NCBI RefSeq assembly: GCF_027172205.1 | Contig: NC_070603.1 | Coordinates: 7,862,501-7,926,500, forward strand | DNA: 64,000 nt | Direction of reading: 5' to 3' | Source of the DNA: Podarcis raffonei | Lineage: Eukaryota; Chordata; Lepidosauria; Squamata; Lacertidae | Shown here: positions 21,701 through 32,341 of the stretch, piece by piece | Numbering within the stretch: position 1 is the stretch's first letter | Layout: the number at the start of each line of letters is the position of its first letter | Made by a program: the position numbers and the translations under genes | The notes under the pieces: generated by a model | Told to the model about the DNA's origin: nothing | Database searches by the model: none | Seen by the model: only the letters and a program-made list of their open reading frames with translations

Positions 21701-24700
21701 CTGGAAGAGAAAAACAGCAACCTGTTAATGGGGGGTGGAAAAGCATATTGAAGGTGCAACAAGCAAGCAGCCCCCAGACTGTCCATGGGCTGCCAAGCAG
21801 GGCTCCAAAAACCAGGGTTTAAACAAGAATTTGGGAGGTTGGGCAACATGGCATCCAAACCACATTCAGTCTGTGGGCTGCGTGCTAAAAAGGCAGTATT
21901 ACAGCAATGTAATGCGGGTGGCACTGTGGGTTAAACCACAGAGCCTAGGACTTGCTGATCAGAAGGTTGGTGGTTCGAATCCTCGCCACGGGGTGAGCTC
22001 CTGTTGCTCGGTCCCAGCTCCTGCCAACCTAGCAGTTCAAAAGCACGTCAAAGTGCAAGTAGATAAATAGGTACAGCTCCGGCGGGAAGGTAAACAGTGT
22101 TTCCGTGTGCTGCTCTGGTTCGCCAGAAGCGGCTTAGTCATGCTGGCCACATGACCCGGAAGCTGTACGCCAGATCCCTTGGCCAATAAAGCAAGATGAG
22201 CGCCGCAACCCCTGAGTCAGCCAGGACTGGACCTAATGATCAGGGGTCCCTTTACCTTTACTAATGCTTAATACCAGTGAATGATGCAGACTGTTCTGCA
22301 CAAATGATCCTATAAAGTTGCCTTCAACCAAGCAAGACCGTTAATCCATCTAGCTCAGAGCTAGGAACTGTCAACTGGCAGAACTCCACCCAGGTCTGGG
22401 GCAGAGACGCCTTCCCAGCCCTACTCAAAAGACCCCTTTAGCTGAGATGTCATGGACTGAACCTGGGATTCTGTCATTCGCTGAGCAAGTTGTCCCTGCC
22501 TCCACATACCAGCAGTGATTTACAATTGCAGACCACACAGCGGTACCTGTGGTGGGACTATATGCTTGCCCAGCCACCTCGGCTAGTTCTGCAGCCAGCA
22601 GCAGTCAGCTGCGAAAAACAAACGGCAACATGCTGTGCATTGGCAGACAAAACGCAGCACAGATTTATTTCCATGCATTTTTTTTTAAAGGCATGGCCTA
22701 GAAAGGCAAGGCAGCAGGAGGGCTGCACACAGTAGAAGCGCTCATGGACCGTCCTGAAGCCAACAAACCTCGCAAAGATCCAGCCTATGGCCTTTGCCTC
22801 TCCCCGATGGTTTTGCAAAACCTAACTTCTGCAAAGCTGGGCTTTCCAGAAGAAAAGGGGGCACCCCCTCGGAAGGAGATAATCCCCTCCCAAAGATGGC
22901 AGCCTACCCACAGAGGGCAAAGCATCCTTGCGGTAGCTTCAGTGCACAAACCGGAACTGAAGGAAATTAGCTACTTTTATGTTCTCACTAAGGGACGCGG
23001 GTGGCGCTGTGGGTTAAACCACAGAGCCTAGGACTTGCCGATCAGAAGGTCGGCGGTTCAAATCCCCGCAACGGGGTGAGCTCCTGTTGCTCGGTCCCTG
23101 CTCCTGCCAACCTAGCAGCTCGAAAGCACTTCAAAGTGCATGTAGATAAATAGGTACCGCTCCGGCGGGAAAGTAAACGGCGTTTCCGTGTGCTCCTCTG
23201 GTTCGCCAGAAATGGCTTAGTCATAATGGCCATGTGACCCAGAAGCTGTATGCCGGCTCCCTTGGCCAGTAAAGCGAGATGAGCGCCACAACACCAGAGT
23301 TGGCCATGACTGGACCTAATGGTCAGGGGTCCCTTTACCTTTTAACTTCTGCAAAGCTGGGCTTTCCGGAAGAAAAGAGGGCATCCCCTAGGAAAAGAGA
23401 TAATCCCCACCCAAAGATGGCAGCCTACCCCCTGAGGGCAAAGCATCCTTGCGGTAGCTTCAGTGCACAAACCGGAACTGAAGGAAATTAGCTACTTTTA
23501 TGTTCTCACTAAACTTTAGAGAAGCTCAGGAAAATCAGGCTGTTTGGTGTTTTCTCGGGCTGATCTCATGGCTCGTCTACCACAATTTACACCCAGAGTG
23601 AAGCTTGTGGCCGAAAGACCCTATAATCCCTTTCAACAATGAAACGCTGCCGATTCCTCTGCTGGGTTAGCACTACAGGTATTTGCTTTGATACTGCTTA
23701 GTTTGCATACCAGGTTCTCCAGCAATAAACAATCCCTGACATAATTTTTAAGCACCTCCCCCTTCCCCAGACTATTTTAAAAACAAGAAAGATGCAATCA
23801 CTCTACTTACAGGAATATTAGCAGGGGCACCAGTTGCAAACCGTGCTCCCGCATCGAAGCCCCCTTCAACAAGAACAGTGGACCCAGGAGGATAGACAGG
23901 GCCCACCGGGTAAAATGCCAGGGGAACTGAAGAGCCCATTGGACCCATAGCCATGGATTGAGCCATAGGAAGATACAGGGAGGCACCAGGATAAGCTGCA
24001 GACATGGTAGGTACGGTGGCAGCTCCGGGGTGCACAAAACTTGGGCGGTAGAGCTGCAGGGAGAGAGAGAGAGAGAGCACAGAAAAGGTTTCTTATTCCA
24101 AGGCCCCTTAATCAGAAACCTTACACCTCAACACATCAAACTTAGAAAAAAGTGGCTTATTGCCACTGACAACAGAAATGCATTTTATGAATTTAAGAAC
24201 ATATGAAATGACTTGCTAAAACAGACCATTAAGCCCGCAGCATTTTATTTCTAGCAGCAGACAGCCAGGTGCTACTGGCAAACTCGCAAGCAAGAGATGT
24301 AAGGCTGACAGTCTCGGCCTGTTTGTTTGTAGCACCTGGTGCATATCCGTCATGGCATGTCCAACAGGTAGATCGCGGGGGTGTCTCAGGTAGACTGGCC
24401 AACCCCCCCCCAAAGCTCAACAACTTCTGTCAACACCCACCCCCCCCAAAAAATGACAATGGGTAGATCACAGCCAGTCTTTTTATACTGTGAGTAGATC
24501 GCAGCCTCTTGGGAGTTGAATGTGCCTGCCCTGTAACATGTAGGGAAAAACATAAATCCATGGGACACACTGAATCACAGCAGCTCCCTAGAATTTAAGG
24601 CAGGCATCCCCAACTTTCGGCCCTCCAGATGTTTTGGACTACAATTCCCATCATCCCTGACCACTGGTGCTGTTAGCTAGGGATCATGGGAGTTGTAGGC

Positions 24701-27700
24701 CCAACCTGGAGGGCCACAGGTTGGGATGCCTGATTTAAGGCAAAACTCCTTCCCAGGCACTCTTCTAAATTTGGGGACCAAGCCCAAGACTGTAAGCAAA
24801 CATGCCTAGAAATTACTCTGCCGCCAACTGACCTGCCTACCTCCTCTTCCCATTTTGGAACAGAGCTACTCCATCAAAACAGAAGGAGCCATCAATTGAT
24901 ATCTGAACAACTGGCAGTAGTAGCCAGCATTGAATGTTGATACCTGGTGCCTGTTTTAAGAGGTCAAGAGTGTAAGCAGCACTATCAGCCACAGCAGCCT
25001 CTTGCTTCTAAAACCCTCCTTCATCATCTCCACAGTTTAAATTTTGACTGCAAGCTCAGGGTGAAGACCTGTCTTCTTTGCTTGAGTTACTCAGTAAAAT
25101 GTTGTGCATATAGATTTCCATTATGTATTTTAAAAATACAAAGATTGGCCCTAGCCCATCCTGAATAAAAGTAGGTAAACACACAAACACACACAAATAC
25201 ATTCAGCTATGATGAAATTAAAAGCGGGTGTAACAGTTCATCTAAAATCCACCATCATTGCTACCTTAAACCTGGCAGCTAATAGCTAGATTTCCAAAAG
25301 ATGCTTATCCCCAAATAAGTCCCCAAGAGAAGAGAGATGCAAGATGTTGAACCAGGTCTCTTCACACCTCTCGGTCCTCTTGCAGTCCTTGGTACATGAA
25401 TGATAAACCCAAGAGTGGGGGGTATTGTGGGACAGAATAAATGAGGCAGTTATCTTAGGCAGCTTGGGACTCAGCTGGTAAAGATGCAGATGGACTCTCA
25501 ATTCCCATCATCCCCACCAGCATAGCCAATGGTAAAGGATTATGGGAATTGTAGTCCAGCACCATCAGGTACTCCACTTCTGTGGGGAAGGGTTTGATAA
25601 AAGATTTTTAAAAGGGAGAAATAAACAGCAACAACCTTGAGGTGTACTCAGAAGGCAGAAGGGAACTATAACACTGGTATAATGTGCTCTCTGTACAGTG
25701 GTACCCCGCAAGACGAACGCCTCGGAAGACGAAAAACTCGCTAGACGAAAGAGTTTTTCGTTTTCTTAGCCGCTTCGCGAGATGCATTTCCCTATGGGCT
25801 TGCTTCGCATGACGAAGCTTGCCCCGCAAGCTCCAGGGATAGCGGGGAAGCGCAGCGCGCCTTCCCCTCTGTCCCCGGACCTGTTCTGAAGGCTGGCGGC
25901 GGGGAGAAGATCGCTTCTCCCCACCGCCAGCCCCGCAATCTCCGGGGACAGCGGGGAAGCGCAGCGCGTCTTCCCCGCTGTCCCCAGACCTGGTCTGAAG
26001 GCGGTCTCCATAGGAACGCATTGATTGATTTTCAATGCATTCCTATGGGAAACCGTGCTTCGCAAGAAGAAAAACTCGCAAGAAGAAAAAACTTGCGGAA
26101 CGAATTAATTTCGTCTTGCGAGGCACCACTGTAAACCATTGTCATTGGAAGCTGAGTCACCATGTGCTACACAATTCAAAGCCGGTTAGGCTTAGCAAAG
26201 GCACTAAGCTCAGCAAGACCCTTATGAGAATGGTGCCATATCAACTCTTCGTTGCCACAGTGGCATGTTATGGGCATACTACCACCCCTTATGAGATCAA
26301 CAGGTGTTGACACAAAGTTTGAAAGCAAGTTGTCTCTGTTGCCATGCAGGACCCAGGATCACGATGAAGCATCCAGACACGCAAACGTTTGCATGTGGCT
26401 AAGGCAGGGCTTGGAAAGTCTATATTTGAAGTTAAAAATGCCACAGTGGGTGAGTTAGTTGAGAATACACTACTGTAAGCAGCAATTCCATCCCCGCCAT
26501 CCTTACTAATCAGTACTGTTATCTTTATTAGTGGGGAAATGCCTTTGGTCTGATTCAGCAGGCCTAGTCTTACATTCTTATAAAAGAAGAAGAAGGTACG
26601 TACTTCAGAGTAAGCGGGAGGGCCCTCGGTGTAAGGTGGAGCCTGAGGAAGCTGTATGGTCTGTGGGAAGACTGTTGGATTACCAAGAGGCTGAACCGCG
26701 TAGGAAGGCTGTGTAGGATATTGACCTAAGAGGAAAAGTTAATCAATGTTAGCACAATGGTTCTTGCTGCAAAAGAACAGGAAGCATGTGAGGTCAGGGA
26801 AACACTTATCTGAAAGAAAGAAAACAGATCTGAAAGAAGAGAGATACCTAAACAGCAGAAGGTCTAAAGACAACAAAACATCTCCTAGAAAATTACATCT
26901 GCAGGAAGCTACCTAGAAAATGAGGGATGAATGAAGGAGGCTCAGCTGGTGTCATTTAAACCTGCTCTCCTACCAGGCTTAAGACCAAAAGTAGTCAATC
27001 ATTATTTTTTTATAAAATTGATGATGCCATCTCATGGGGACCATAAGTATCTTTCAGAAGTTAGCAAGAGAAGGACTGCTTAATCATTCTTCCCACAGAC
27101 ACCAAACCCATTTTCATTATTAAACTGATTTAACAGTGAAACACTGAAATCCATCATTGGTGGTCTAAACAAGTATCTACTCCAATGGGATTACTTTGCC
27201 CATTTGGTACAGTCCCCCCAACCCATATTTCTTTCCACAGCAGGGCTGGCCTGCTTTTTACACCTCGTCATAAAGTTAGGCCATTCAACCTGTTACAAAT
27301 ATCTACTAGGTAAGCATTATGCAGAATTTCAACTACAAGGGGTTAGCTTATACTGGAAACTTTGTAGGTATCTATAGAAACTGGATAGCATTGGTGTGGG
27401 CCAGAATGCTCAAGCAATCAGATTGTTCTGAAAATTGAAAAGAGTCAAGCTGATCTATAGCAGAAGTAGTCAACATGATGTTCTCCAGATGTTGTGGCAA
27501 TTCCTCCCATCATCCCCCACCAGCATTACCAGGGGCCAGGGACAATGGGAGCTGGAGCCCAGCAACACATAGAGGGCACTATGCTGGCTTCCGCCAAGCT
27601 TTTCTTAATGCTTCAGCTCCCTGGCTGCACAAGAACAAGATGAAAGGACACAAAGAGAAAATCCAGGACAGGGAGCTCCTATCATCAGCTTCTGAGAGAC

Positions 27701-29919
27701 ACACACACAGAGAGAGAGAGTGGTACCTCGGATTAAGTACTTAATTCATTCTGGAGGTCCGTTCTTAACCTGAAACTGTTCTTAACCTGAAGCACCACTT
27801 TAGCTAATGGGGCCTGCTGCTGCAGCTGTGCTGCAGGAGCACGCTTTCTGTTCTCATCCTGAAGCAAAGTTCTTAACCCGAGGTACTATTTCTGGGTTAA
27901 TGGAGTCTGTAACCTGAAGCGTATGTAACCTGAAGCATATGTAACCCGAGGTACTACTGTATATAAAACTGTAGGCCACCTTGACAAAAAAATGGTATAT
28001 GAATGAATTAATTAAATAGTATTGATTTCACTTGCTTGGAGATTTCCCAAAAAAACAGGCTGAACAGGTACTATTGCAGGTGGGGGATGTTGAAATACAG
28101 GTCAAAATACCCATTTAGGTCACAGCTCGGACTACATGATGTACCACATAGTCCATTCCATGTACGCTGCATGTAAATGTACTCACTTTACAGTGGGCAA
28201 CACACTGAACTCGGGCTTAATTCCAAATGCACTGACTGGCCAGAATCTGCTTGTCAAGTCAAGTAAAATACAGTTTACTGGCATTACACCTGTCATACAG
28301 GTAGAGTAGCAAAGCAAAAATGCAGGGTGATATCCACTATGGGATTACAGTGGTACCTTGGGTTACATACGCTTCAGGTTACATACGTTTCAAGTTACAG
28401 ACTCTGCTAATCCAGAAATAGTACCTCGGGTTAAGAACTTTGCTTCAGGTCAGGATGAGAACAGAAATTGTGCTCCGGCGACGCAGCAGCAGCAGGTGGC
28501 CCCATTAGCTAAAGTGATGCTTCAGGTTAAGAACAATTTCAGGTTAAGTACGGACCTCCGGAATGAATTAAGTACTTAACCTGAGGTACCACTGTACTGT
28601 CCGTCTAAGCAGGAGACACTCAAATCTTGTGATTAGTCTTAATGGTCACTGTTTATTCCTGTCCAGTCTTAATCAGGCAATAGGTGCAGCCTCCTCTGCT
28701 ACCTTCCCCTGCCAGCTTCTTCCTAAGGATCTGGTACAATTTTTTCCTGTTAACTTTTCCGGCCTTCCTCAATTCACTGCCCTACCTCACCTTATGACCC
28801 AGACATTTACCAGGGACAAGAACAGCATCACAAACCACCTGCCTGGTTAGTGGTGATCCTTTTGGGCCCATAACTGCGTTTTGAGAAAGCAGTGATGGAG
28901 CGGAGAAATGTTTATCAGTCCATGCACCCTGATAGCTCAGTGGACGGAGCATGAGATTCTAAAACTCAGGGCCGTGGGTTTGAGCCCCAGTGTTGTCCTG
29001 CAATGCAGGGGGTTGGACTGGATGACCCCTGCGCTCCCTTTCCATCTCTACAATTCTATGAAAAACACCTATCAACAAACGTTCACGCGCATTTTAATAG
29101 TGCCTGTTTGGAGGGAGGGAAATCCAAGCTAACATTAGGAACTGAATACAGAACCATCGGGGGCAGCTATGCTGGACAATAACCCTGGAACACCAGGATG
29201 CGATTGGGTGCTTGGGACCTTGGATACGTGTTTGCAGGCTGCAACAGACGACACACACACATGCAAACACCCAGCACCTTCTCCTTGCAGTCCAGATCCG
29301 CTGTGCAAAAAAGGGAAGATCGCTTCCCCCCGCCCACAACCACCTAATTCCCACGGGGGCTTCCCAATCTCCACGCGACCCACCTCCCCCCAAACCCCGG
29401 CATCCAATCTCTCCCCTCCTCCCTTCATCTCTGGCTTCCAGGGCTACAGTTCCGAAGCTTTTCACGCGGGCCTGATGGAAGGGAGACCCGGTCCGGGGGA
29501 GCCCGGGTGCCCCCGCAGCACTGCGCCTGCCAGCTGCCAAGGGGCCACGTGACTCCTCCCCGTGTTCCCACAGCGCAGATCTCGAAGGGGAACGGAGGGC
29601 TTTTTCTGCCCACGAATCGCCGCCCCCCCCTTTACCCCCCACGCGGCAGCCACAGGGTTAACTTTCCGGCCAGGAGGGTTGCGTCATAGCAACCTAACAT
29701 CCGCCCTTCCCCCACCCCTTCGCCCCTCCACACGCAGGCCTTTCCGAGGCTTCCCATTGGTCAGGACTGCCGCCAGTTACGGGCTAGGCCCGCAGATAAC
29801 GGGACTGCGGCGCCAGCCTTAAAGGAGCAGCGCCTCGCAGCGCGCTGAGGAGACTTGGGCGGGGTTGCGGGGGGAGGAGCGGGAGGGGTCGGGGGCAGCC
29901 TCTTGCCTTTGCTGTTCAT
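21575..29919 (-). CDS. DAZAP2: DAZAP2, DAZ-associated protein 2 (complete, 4 coding exons)
   Basis: DAZAP2 is a small proline-rich adaptor that binds DAZ proteins and several signalling and transcription regulators. Coding exons on the minus strand are 29919-29907, 26725-26604, 24053-23811 and 21700-21575, giving 167 residues against 168 in human. It starts MNSKGQYPTQP. A PPAYSE segment near residue 40 holds a PPxY WW-domain ligand. LYRPSFVHPG and YPPGSTVLVEGG mark exon 3, and GNFYMGGSDGGYTI is the end. All junctions keep frame. Intron 1 uses a GC donor. The protein ends one residue earlier than the human one (final W absent). The promoter is a CpG island with a CRE. Introns hold SINEs and MITEs. 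Identification is secure from near-complete identity to the remembered protein. Confidence 0.97.
21909..22260 (+). mobile_element. Sauria/ACA-type SINE, copy 4
   Basis: A full-length copy in DAZAP2 intron 3, antisense to the gene. A short TAATGC repeat flanks it, a weak target duplication. Confidence 0.88.
22318..22485 (-). repeat. tRNA-derived SINE relict (MIR-like layout)
   Basis: The minus strand carries a diverged tRNA-like head and the CTAGCTCAG-containing body also seen at 41385-41710 and 44660-44840. It is old and heavily diverged. Confidence 0.5.
22823..22991. repeat. Left copy of 169-bp direct repeat flanking a SINE
   Basis: It begins TAACTTCTGCAAAGCTGG and ends TTCTCACTAA exactly where the SINE starts. 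The right copy at 23343-23512 starts exactly where the SINE ends and differs at roughly ten positions. Confidence 0.93.
22992..23342 (+). mobile_element. Sauria/ACA-type SINE, copy 5
   Basis: Full-length copy in DAZAP2 intron 3, beginning GGGACGCGGGTGG and ending CCCTTTACCTT. It lies precisely between the two copies of a ~169-bp direct repeat. Confidence 0.93.
23343..23512. repeat. Right copy of 169-bp direct repeat
   Basis: See the left copy at 22823-22991. The outer edge, CTCACTAA followed by ACTTTAG, continues into single-copy DNA. Confidence 0.93.
23811..24053 (-). CDS. DAZAP2: DAZAP2 coding exon 3
   Basis: Eighty-one codons in phase 0 at both ends, bounded by CTGCAG above and GTAAGT below. 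It encodes LYRPSFVHPGAATVP through GAPANIP, the most conserved part of the protein. A (CT)n run, (GA)n on the plus strand, at about 24060-24075 adjoins the acceptor. Confidence 0.97.
24601..24732. mobile_element. hAT MITE with 8-bp target duplication
   Basis: The 132-bp element begins CAGGCATCCCCAAC and ends with the near-complement GGGATGCCTG. The 8-bp repeat ATTTAAGG flanks it at 24593-24600 and 24733-24740. Its two arms are largely complementary (GGCCCTCCAGATG opposite TGGAGGGCC). Confidence 0.88.
25485..25570. repeat. Degenerate hAT MITE relict
   Basis: CAATTCCCATCATCCCCACCA and its complement-like GGGAATTGTAGTCCAGCA form a diverged relative of the element at 24601. Confidence 0.5.
25696..26131. 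mobile_element. Tigger-like MITE (GC-rich family)
   Basis: The 436-bp element starts CAGTGGTACCCCGCAAGACG, ends GCGAGGCACCACTG and has TA on both sides. The interior is GC-rich and holds two similar segments around GGGGAAGCGCAGCGCG, an internal duplication. It lies in DAZAP2 intron 2 and is non-coding. Confidence 0.8.
26604..26725 (-). CDS. DAZAP2: DAZAP2 coding exon 2
   Basis: The acceptor TTTTCCTCTTAG ends at 26726 and the donor GAA|GTACGT follows 26604. The exon completes the split glycine codon (G|GT) and encodes QYPTQPSYAVQPLGNP through PPYTEGPPAYSE, which includes the PPxY motif. Confidence 0.96.
27466..27585. repeat. Degenerate hAT MITE relict
   Basis: CTCCAGATGTTGTGGCAATT and the later ACAATGGGAGCTGGAGCCC are diverged arms of the same family as 24601. 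Confidence 0.5.
27716..27959 (+). mobile_element. Tigger-like MITE (family A), copy 2
   Basis: Matches the copy at 6705. The first bases merge with a preceding (GA)n run, and the right end is CTACTG followed by TA. In DAZAP2 intron 1. Confidence 0.8.
28348..28594 (-). mobile_element. Tigger-like MITE (family A), copy 3
   Basis: Same family as 6705 in the opposite orientation, flanked by TA (28346-28347 and 28595-28596). In DAZAP2 intron 1. Confidence 0.82.
28917..29062 (+). mobile_element. tRNA-derived SINE (A and B boxes visible)
   Basis: An A box (TAGCTCAGTGG) and a B box (GGTTTGAGCCC) are followed by GGTTGGACTGGATGACCC and a tail ending ATTCTATGA, the layout of tRNA SINEs with a CR1/L2-like tail. 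Acceptor-stem pairing is lost, so it is not a tRNA gene. Confidence 0.75.
29907..29919 (-). CDS. DAZAP2: DAZAP2 coding exon 1 (13 coding nt) with GC donor
   Basis: The coding part is ATGAACAGCAAAG, i.e. MNSK plus the first base of a glycine codon. The next bases are GCAAGAGG, so the intron begins with GC, not GT. AAAG|GCAAGA is close to the known GC-donor consensus, and only this junction restores MNSKGQYP with exon 2. Confidence 0.93.
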
Positions 29920-30077
29920 GATGGCGGCGGCGGGAAAGGCGGCTCGGTCAGCTGCGGGGGATTGCGGCGACTGTCGGCTTCGGCGGCGGAGGCGGCGGCG
30001 GTTCTTCTCGCTCAATCACTTCCTTGTTGTTGTCGTCGTCGCTGCAGCCCCGATGAGAGGGGTTACGTTCGAGCGCG

Positions 30078-30085
30078 TGACGTCA
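30078..30085. promoter_or_regulatory. Palindromic CRE, TGACGTCA
   Basis: A full 8-bp cAMP-response element lies about 160 bp upstream of the DAZAP2 start codon within the CpG island. CREB/ATF binding is an inference from the motif. Confidence 0.7.
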
Positions 30086-30237
30086 CTCCGCAGCGCTGCC
30101 GCCAGGGAGGAAGCGCAGGGAGCGAGCGGCTGGGGGGCGTGGCCATAATGGCGAGGGGCGTGGCCTTTGGCCCTGCAGAAGGTGTTGAGGGAGAGAGGCG
30201 GGCAAGCGGGACAGGTGGTGGAGGCGATTGGCAGTAT

Positions 30238-30238
30238 T

Positions 30239-30283
<45 letters not shown>

Positions 30284-30400
30284 TGTAGACCACCCTCTAC
30301 CCGCAGGTCTCTGGGCCGTTACAACATAACAACACAAAATACTTAATAAAAATAAAAACAACCCAATAACCACCACCCCCCATCCCCAACGCATTTTAAA
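30238..30400 (-). repeat. LINE 3' tail: (ATT)n plus L2/CR1-like 3' region
   Basis: (TTA)n at 30247-30283 is followed by text such as CCACCCTCTACCC, the minus-strand layout of LINE 3' ends like that at 3104. Confidence 0.6.
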
Positions 30401-30410
30401 AGGGTATTGG

Positions 30411-30542
30411 CAGTGCTTTTTCCCCTTTAAAAAATGTTTAAGGGTACTCTCATTTTCCTACTCATATTGAAATACTGCCCCTCAATGAGGCCAGATTCAC
30501 AAAATGTTTAGGGGTATGCATACCCCCAGAAAAAAAGCACGG
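30411..30542. mobile_element. MITE with CAGTGCTTTTT ends
   Basis: The segment starts CAGTGCTTTTTCCCC and ends GAAAAAAAGCACGG, an imperfect terminal inverted repeat over about 132 bp. Probably hAT-type; target duplication unclear. Confidence 0.5.
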
Positions 30543-30547
30543 GGTAC

Positions 30548-31800
30548 CTCACAATTGCACTCATTTCACACGCTAGCAAGGTTATGCTCAAAATTCTACA
30601 AGGCAGGATTAAGCAGTATGTGGACCGAGAACTCCCAGAAGTGCAAGCTGGATTTCGAAGGGGCAGAGGAACCAGAGACCAAATTGGAAACATGCGCTGG
30701 ATTGTGGAGAAAGCCAGAGAATTCCAGAAAAACACCTACTTCTGCTTCATTGACTGTGCAAAACTATGGCAAGTTCTTAAAGAAATGGGAGTGCCTGATC
30801 GCCTCATCTGTCTCCTGAGAAATCTCTATGTTGGACAAGAAGCTACAGTTTGAACTGGATATGGAGCAACTGATTGGTTCAAAATTGTGAAAGGAATACG
30901 ACAAGGCTGTATATTGTCTCCCTGTTTATTTAACTTATATGTAGAATTACTCATGCGAAAGGCTGGGCTGTATGAATCCCTAGCCAGAATTAAGATTGCC
31001 GGAATAAATATCAACAACCTCAGATATGCAGATGACACAACCTTGATGGCAGAAAGTGAAGAAGAATTAAAGAACCTTTTAATGAGGGTGAAAGAGGAGA
31101 GTGCAAAATATGGTCTGAAGCTCAACATCAAAAAAACGAAGATCATGGCCACTGGGCCCATCACCTCCTGGCAAATAGAAGGGGAAGAAATGGAGGCAGT
31201 GAGAGATTTTACTTTCTTGGGCTCCATGATCACTGCAGATGGTGACAGCAGTCACGAAATTAAAAGACGCCTGCTCCTTGGGAGAAAGGCGATGGCAAAC
31301 CTAGACAGCATCTTAAAAAGCAGAGACATCACCTTGCCAACAAAGATCCGTATAGTTAAAGCCATGGTTTTCCCAGTAGTGATGTATGGAAGTGAGAGCT
31401 GGACTATAAAGAAGGCTGATCGCTGAAGAATTGATGCTTTTAAATTATGGTGCTGGAGGAGACTCTTGAAAGTCCCATGGACTGCAAGAAGATCAAACCT
31501 CTCCATTCTTAAGGAAATCAGCCCTGAGTGCTCACTGGAAGGACAGATCCTGAAGCTGAGACTCCAATACTTTGGCCACCTCATGAGAAGAGAAGACTCC
31601 CTGGAAAAGACCCTGATGTTGGGAAAGATGGAGGGCAGAAGGAGAAGGGGACGACAGAGGGCGAGATGGTTGGACAGTGTTCTCGAAACTACCAACATGA
31701 AGTTGACGAAACTGCGGGAGGCAGTGGAAGACAGGAGTGCCTGGCGTGCTCTGGTCCATGGGGTCACGAAGAGTCGGACACAACTAAACGATTAAACAAC
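30548..31800 (+). mobile_element. RTE-BovB LINE, 1.25 kb, 5'-truncated
   Basis: Frames encode the reverse transcriptase region (RYADDTTLMAESEEELKNLL) and the C-terminal part shared with the copies at 62 and 58.2 kb, ending with the family tail GACACAACTAAACG. The longest BovB in the window. Coding is broken: an in-frame TGA follows the first 89-codon piece and another lies at about 31424. Confidence 0.9.
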
Positions 31801-32341
31801 AACATGTTACTGGCTGTGATAACTAAATTTATGGATTTGTTGAAAGCTGCTTTGAGGAGCATGGTGGGAAAGTGGCAAAAAAATCTAATTAATCCATTCA
31901 TTAGGTATAATGATTTGTGCCCAAACAGAGAGAGAGGAGATCCCATGGGAGCTTATAGAATGAAGAAATACAATAGAAAACATAAACCAACGGGAAACCA
32001 AATCATTCACCAACACCCAAAAACAGCATCATCTAAAAATGGCATAGTGTGCTTTCAGTAGAGTTATATAAGATTATAAAAGGCCTGGTGGGGAAGAGAG
32101 GGATTTTCTTAAGCTTTTGCCTAGCAATGAAAGGAGAAGTGTGTAGGTGCTTTCCCCACCAGGGTAGTAAAAAAACTGGGGCATCACCACTGAAAAGACC
32201 CTCCAGTAGCCGCCTAGTAGGGATTATCTTAATGGAATTAAATTTGTGAATTTAAATTTTTTAAAAAATAATTACAATACAGAACAACTTAGAAGAATTG
32301 AAAAGTAGAACAGAAAATGAAAGGTGTTCCTGAAGTGTAAC

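Larger units (their letters stand above)
29560..30170. promoter_or_regulatory. DAZAP2: DAZAP2 CpG-island promoter
   Basis: GC- and CpG-rich DNA surrounds the DAZAP2 start codon. Upstream of the ATG on the minus strand lie an ETS-type GGAAGTG (30018-30024) and a palindromic CRE (30078-30085). There is no TATA box. The start codon lies in the context GCCGCCATCATGA. The transcription start is inferred between about 29950 and 30060. Confidence 0.8.

Noticed and set aside
28917-29062. Possible tRNA gene (A and B boxes)
   Set aside because: Acceptor and anticodon stems do not pair, and a LINE-like tail follows, so it is a tRNA-derived SINE.
29094-29642. 182-codon minus-strand frame beside the DAZAP2 promoter
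   Set aside because: It lies in GC-rich intron 1 of DAZAP2, where stop codons are rare. Overlapping frames on both strands look alike, and no homology is recognisable.
29756-29760. CCAAT box near DAZAP2
   Set aside because: On the minus strand it lies inside intron 1, downstream of the start codon, so it is unlikely to act as the core promoter CCAAT box.
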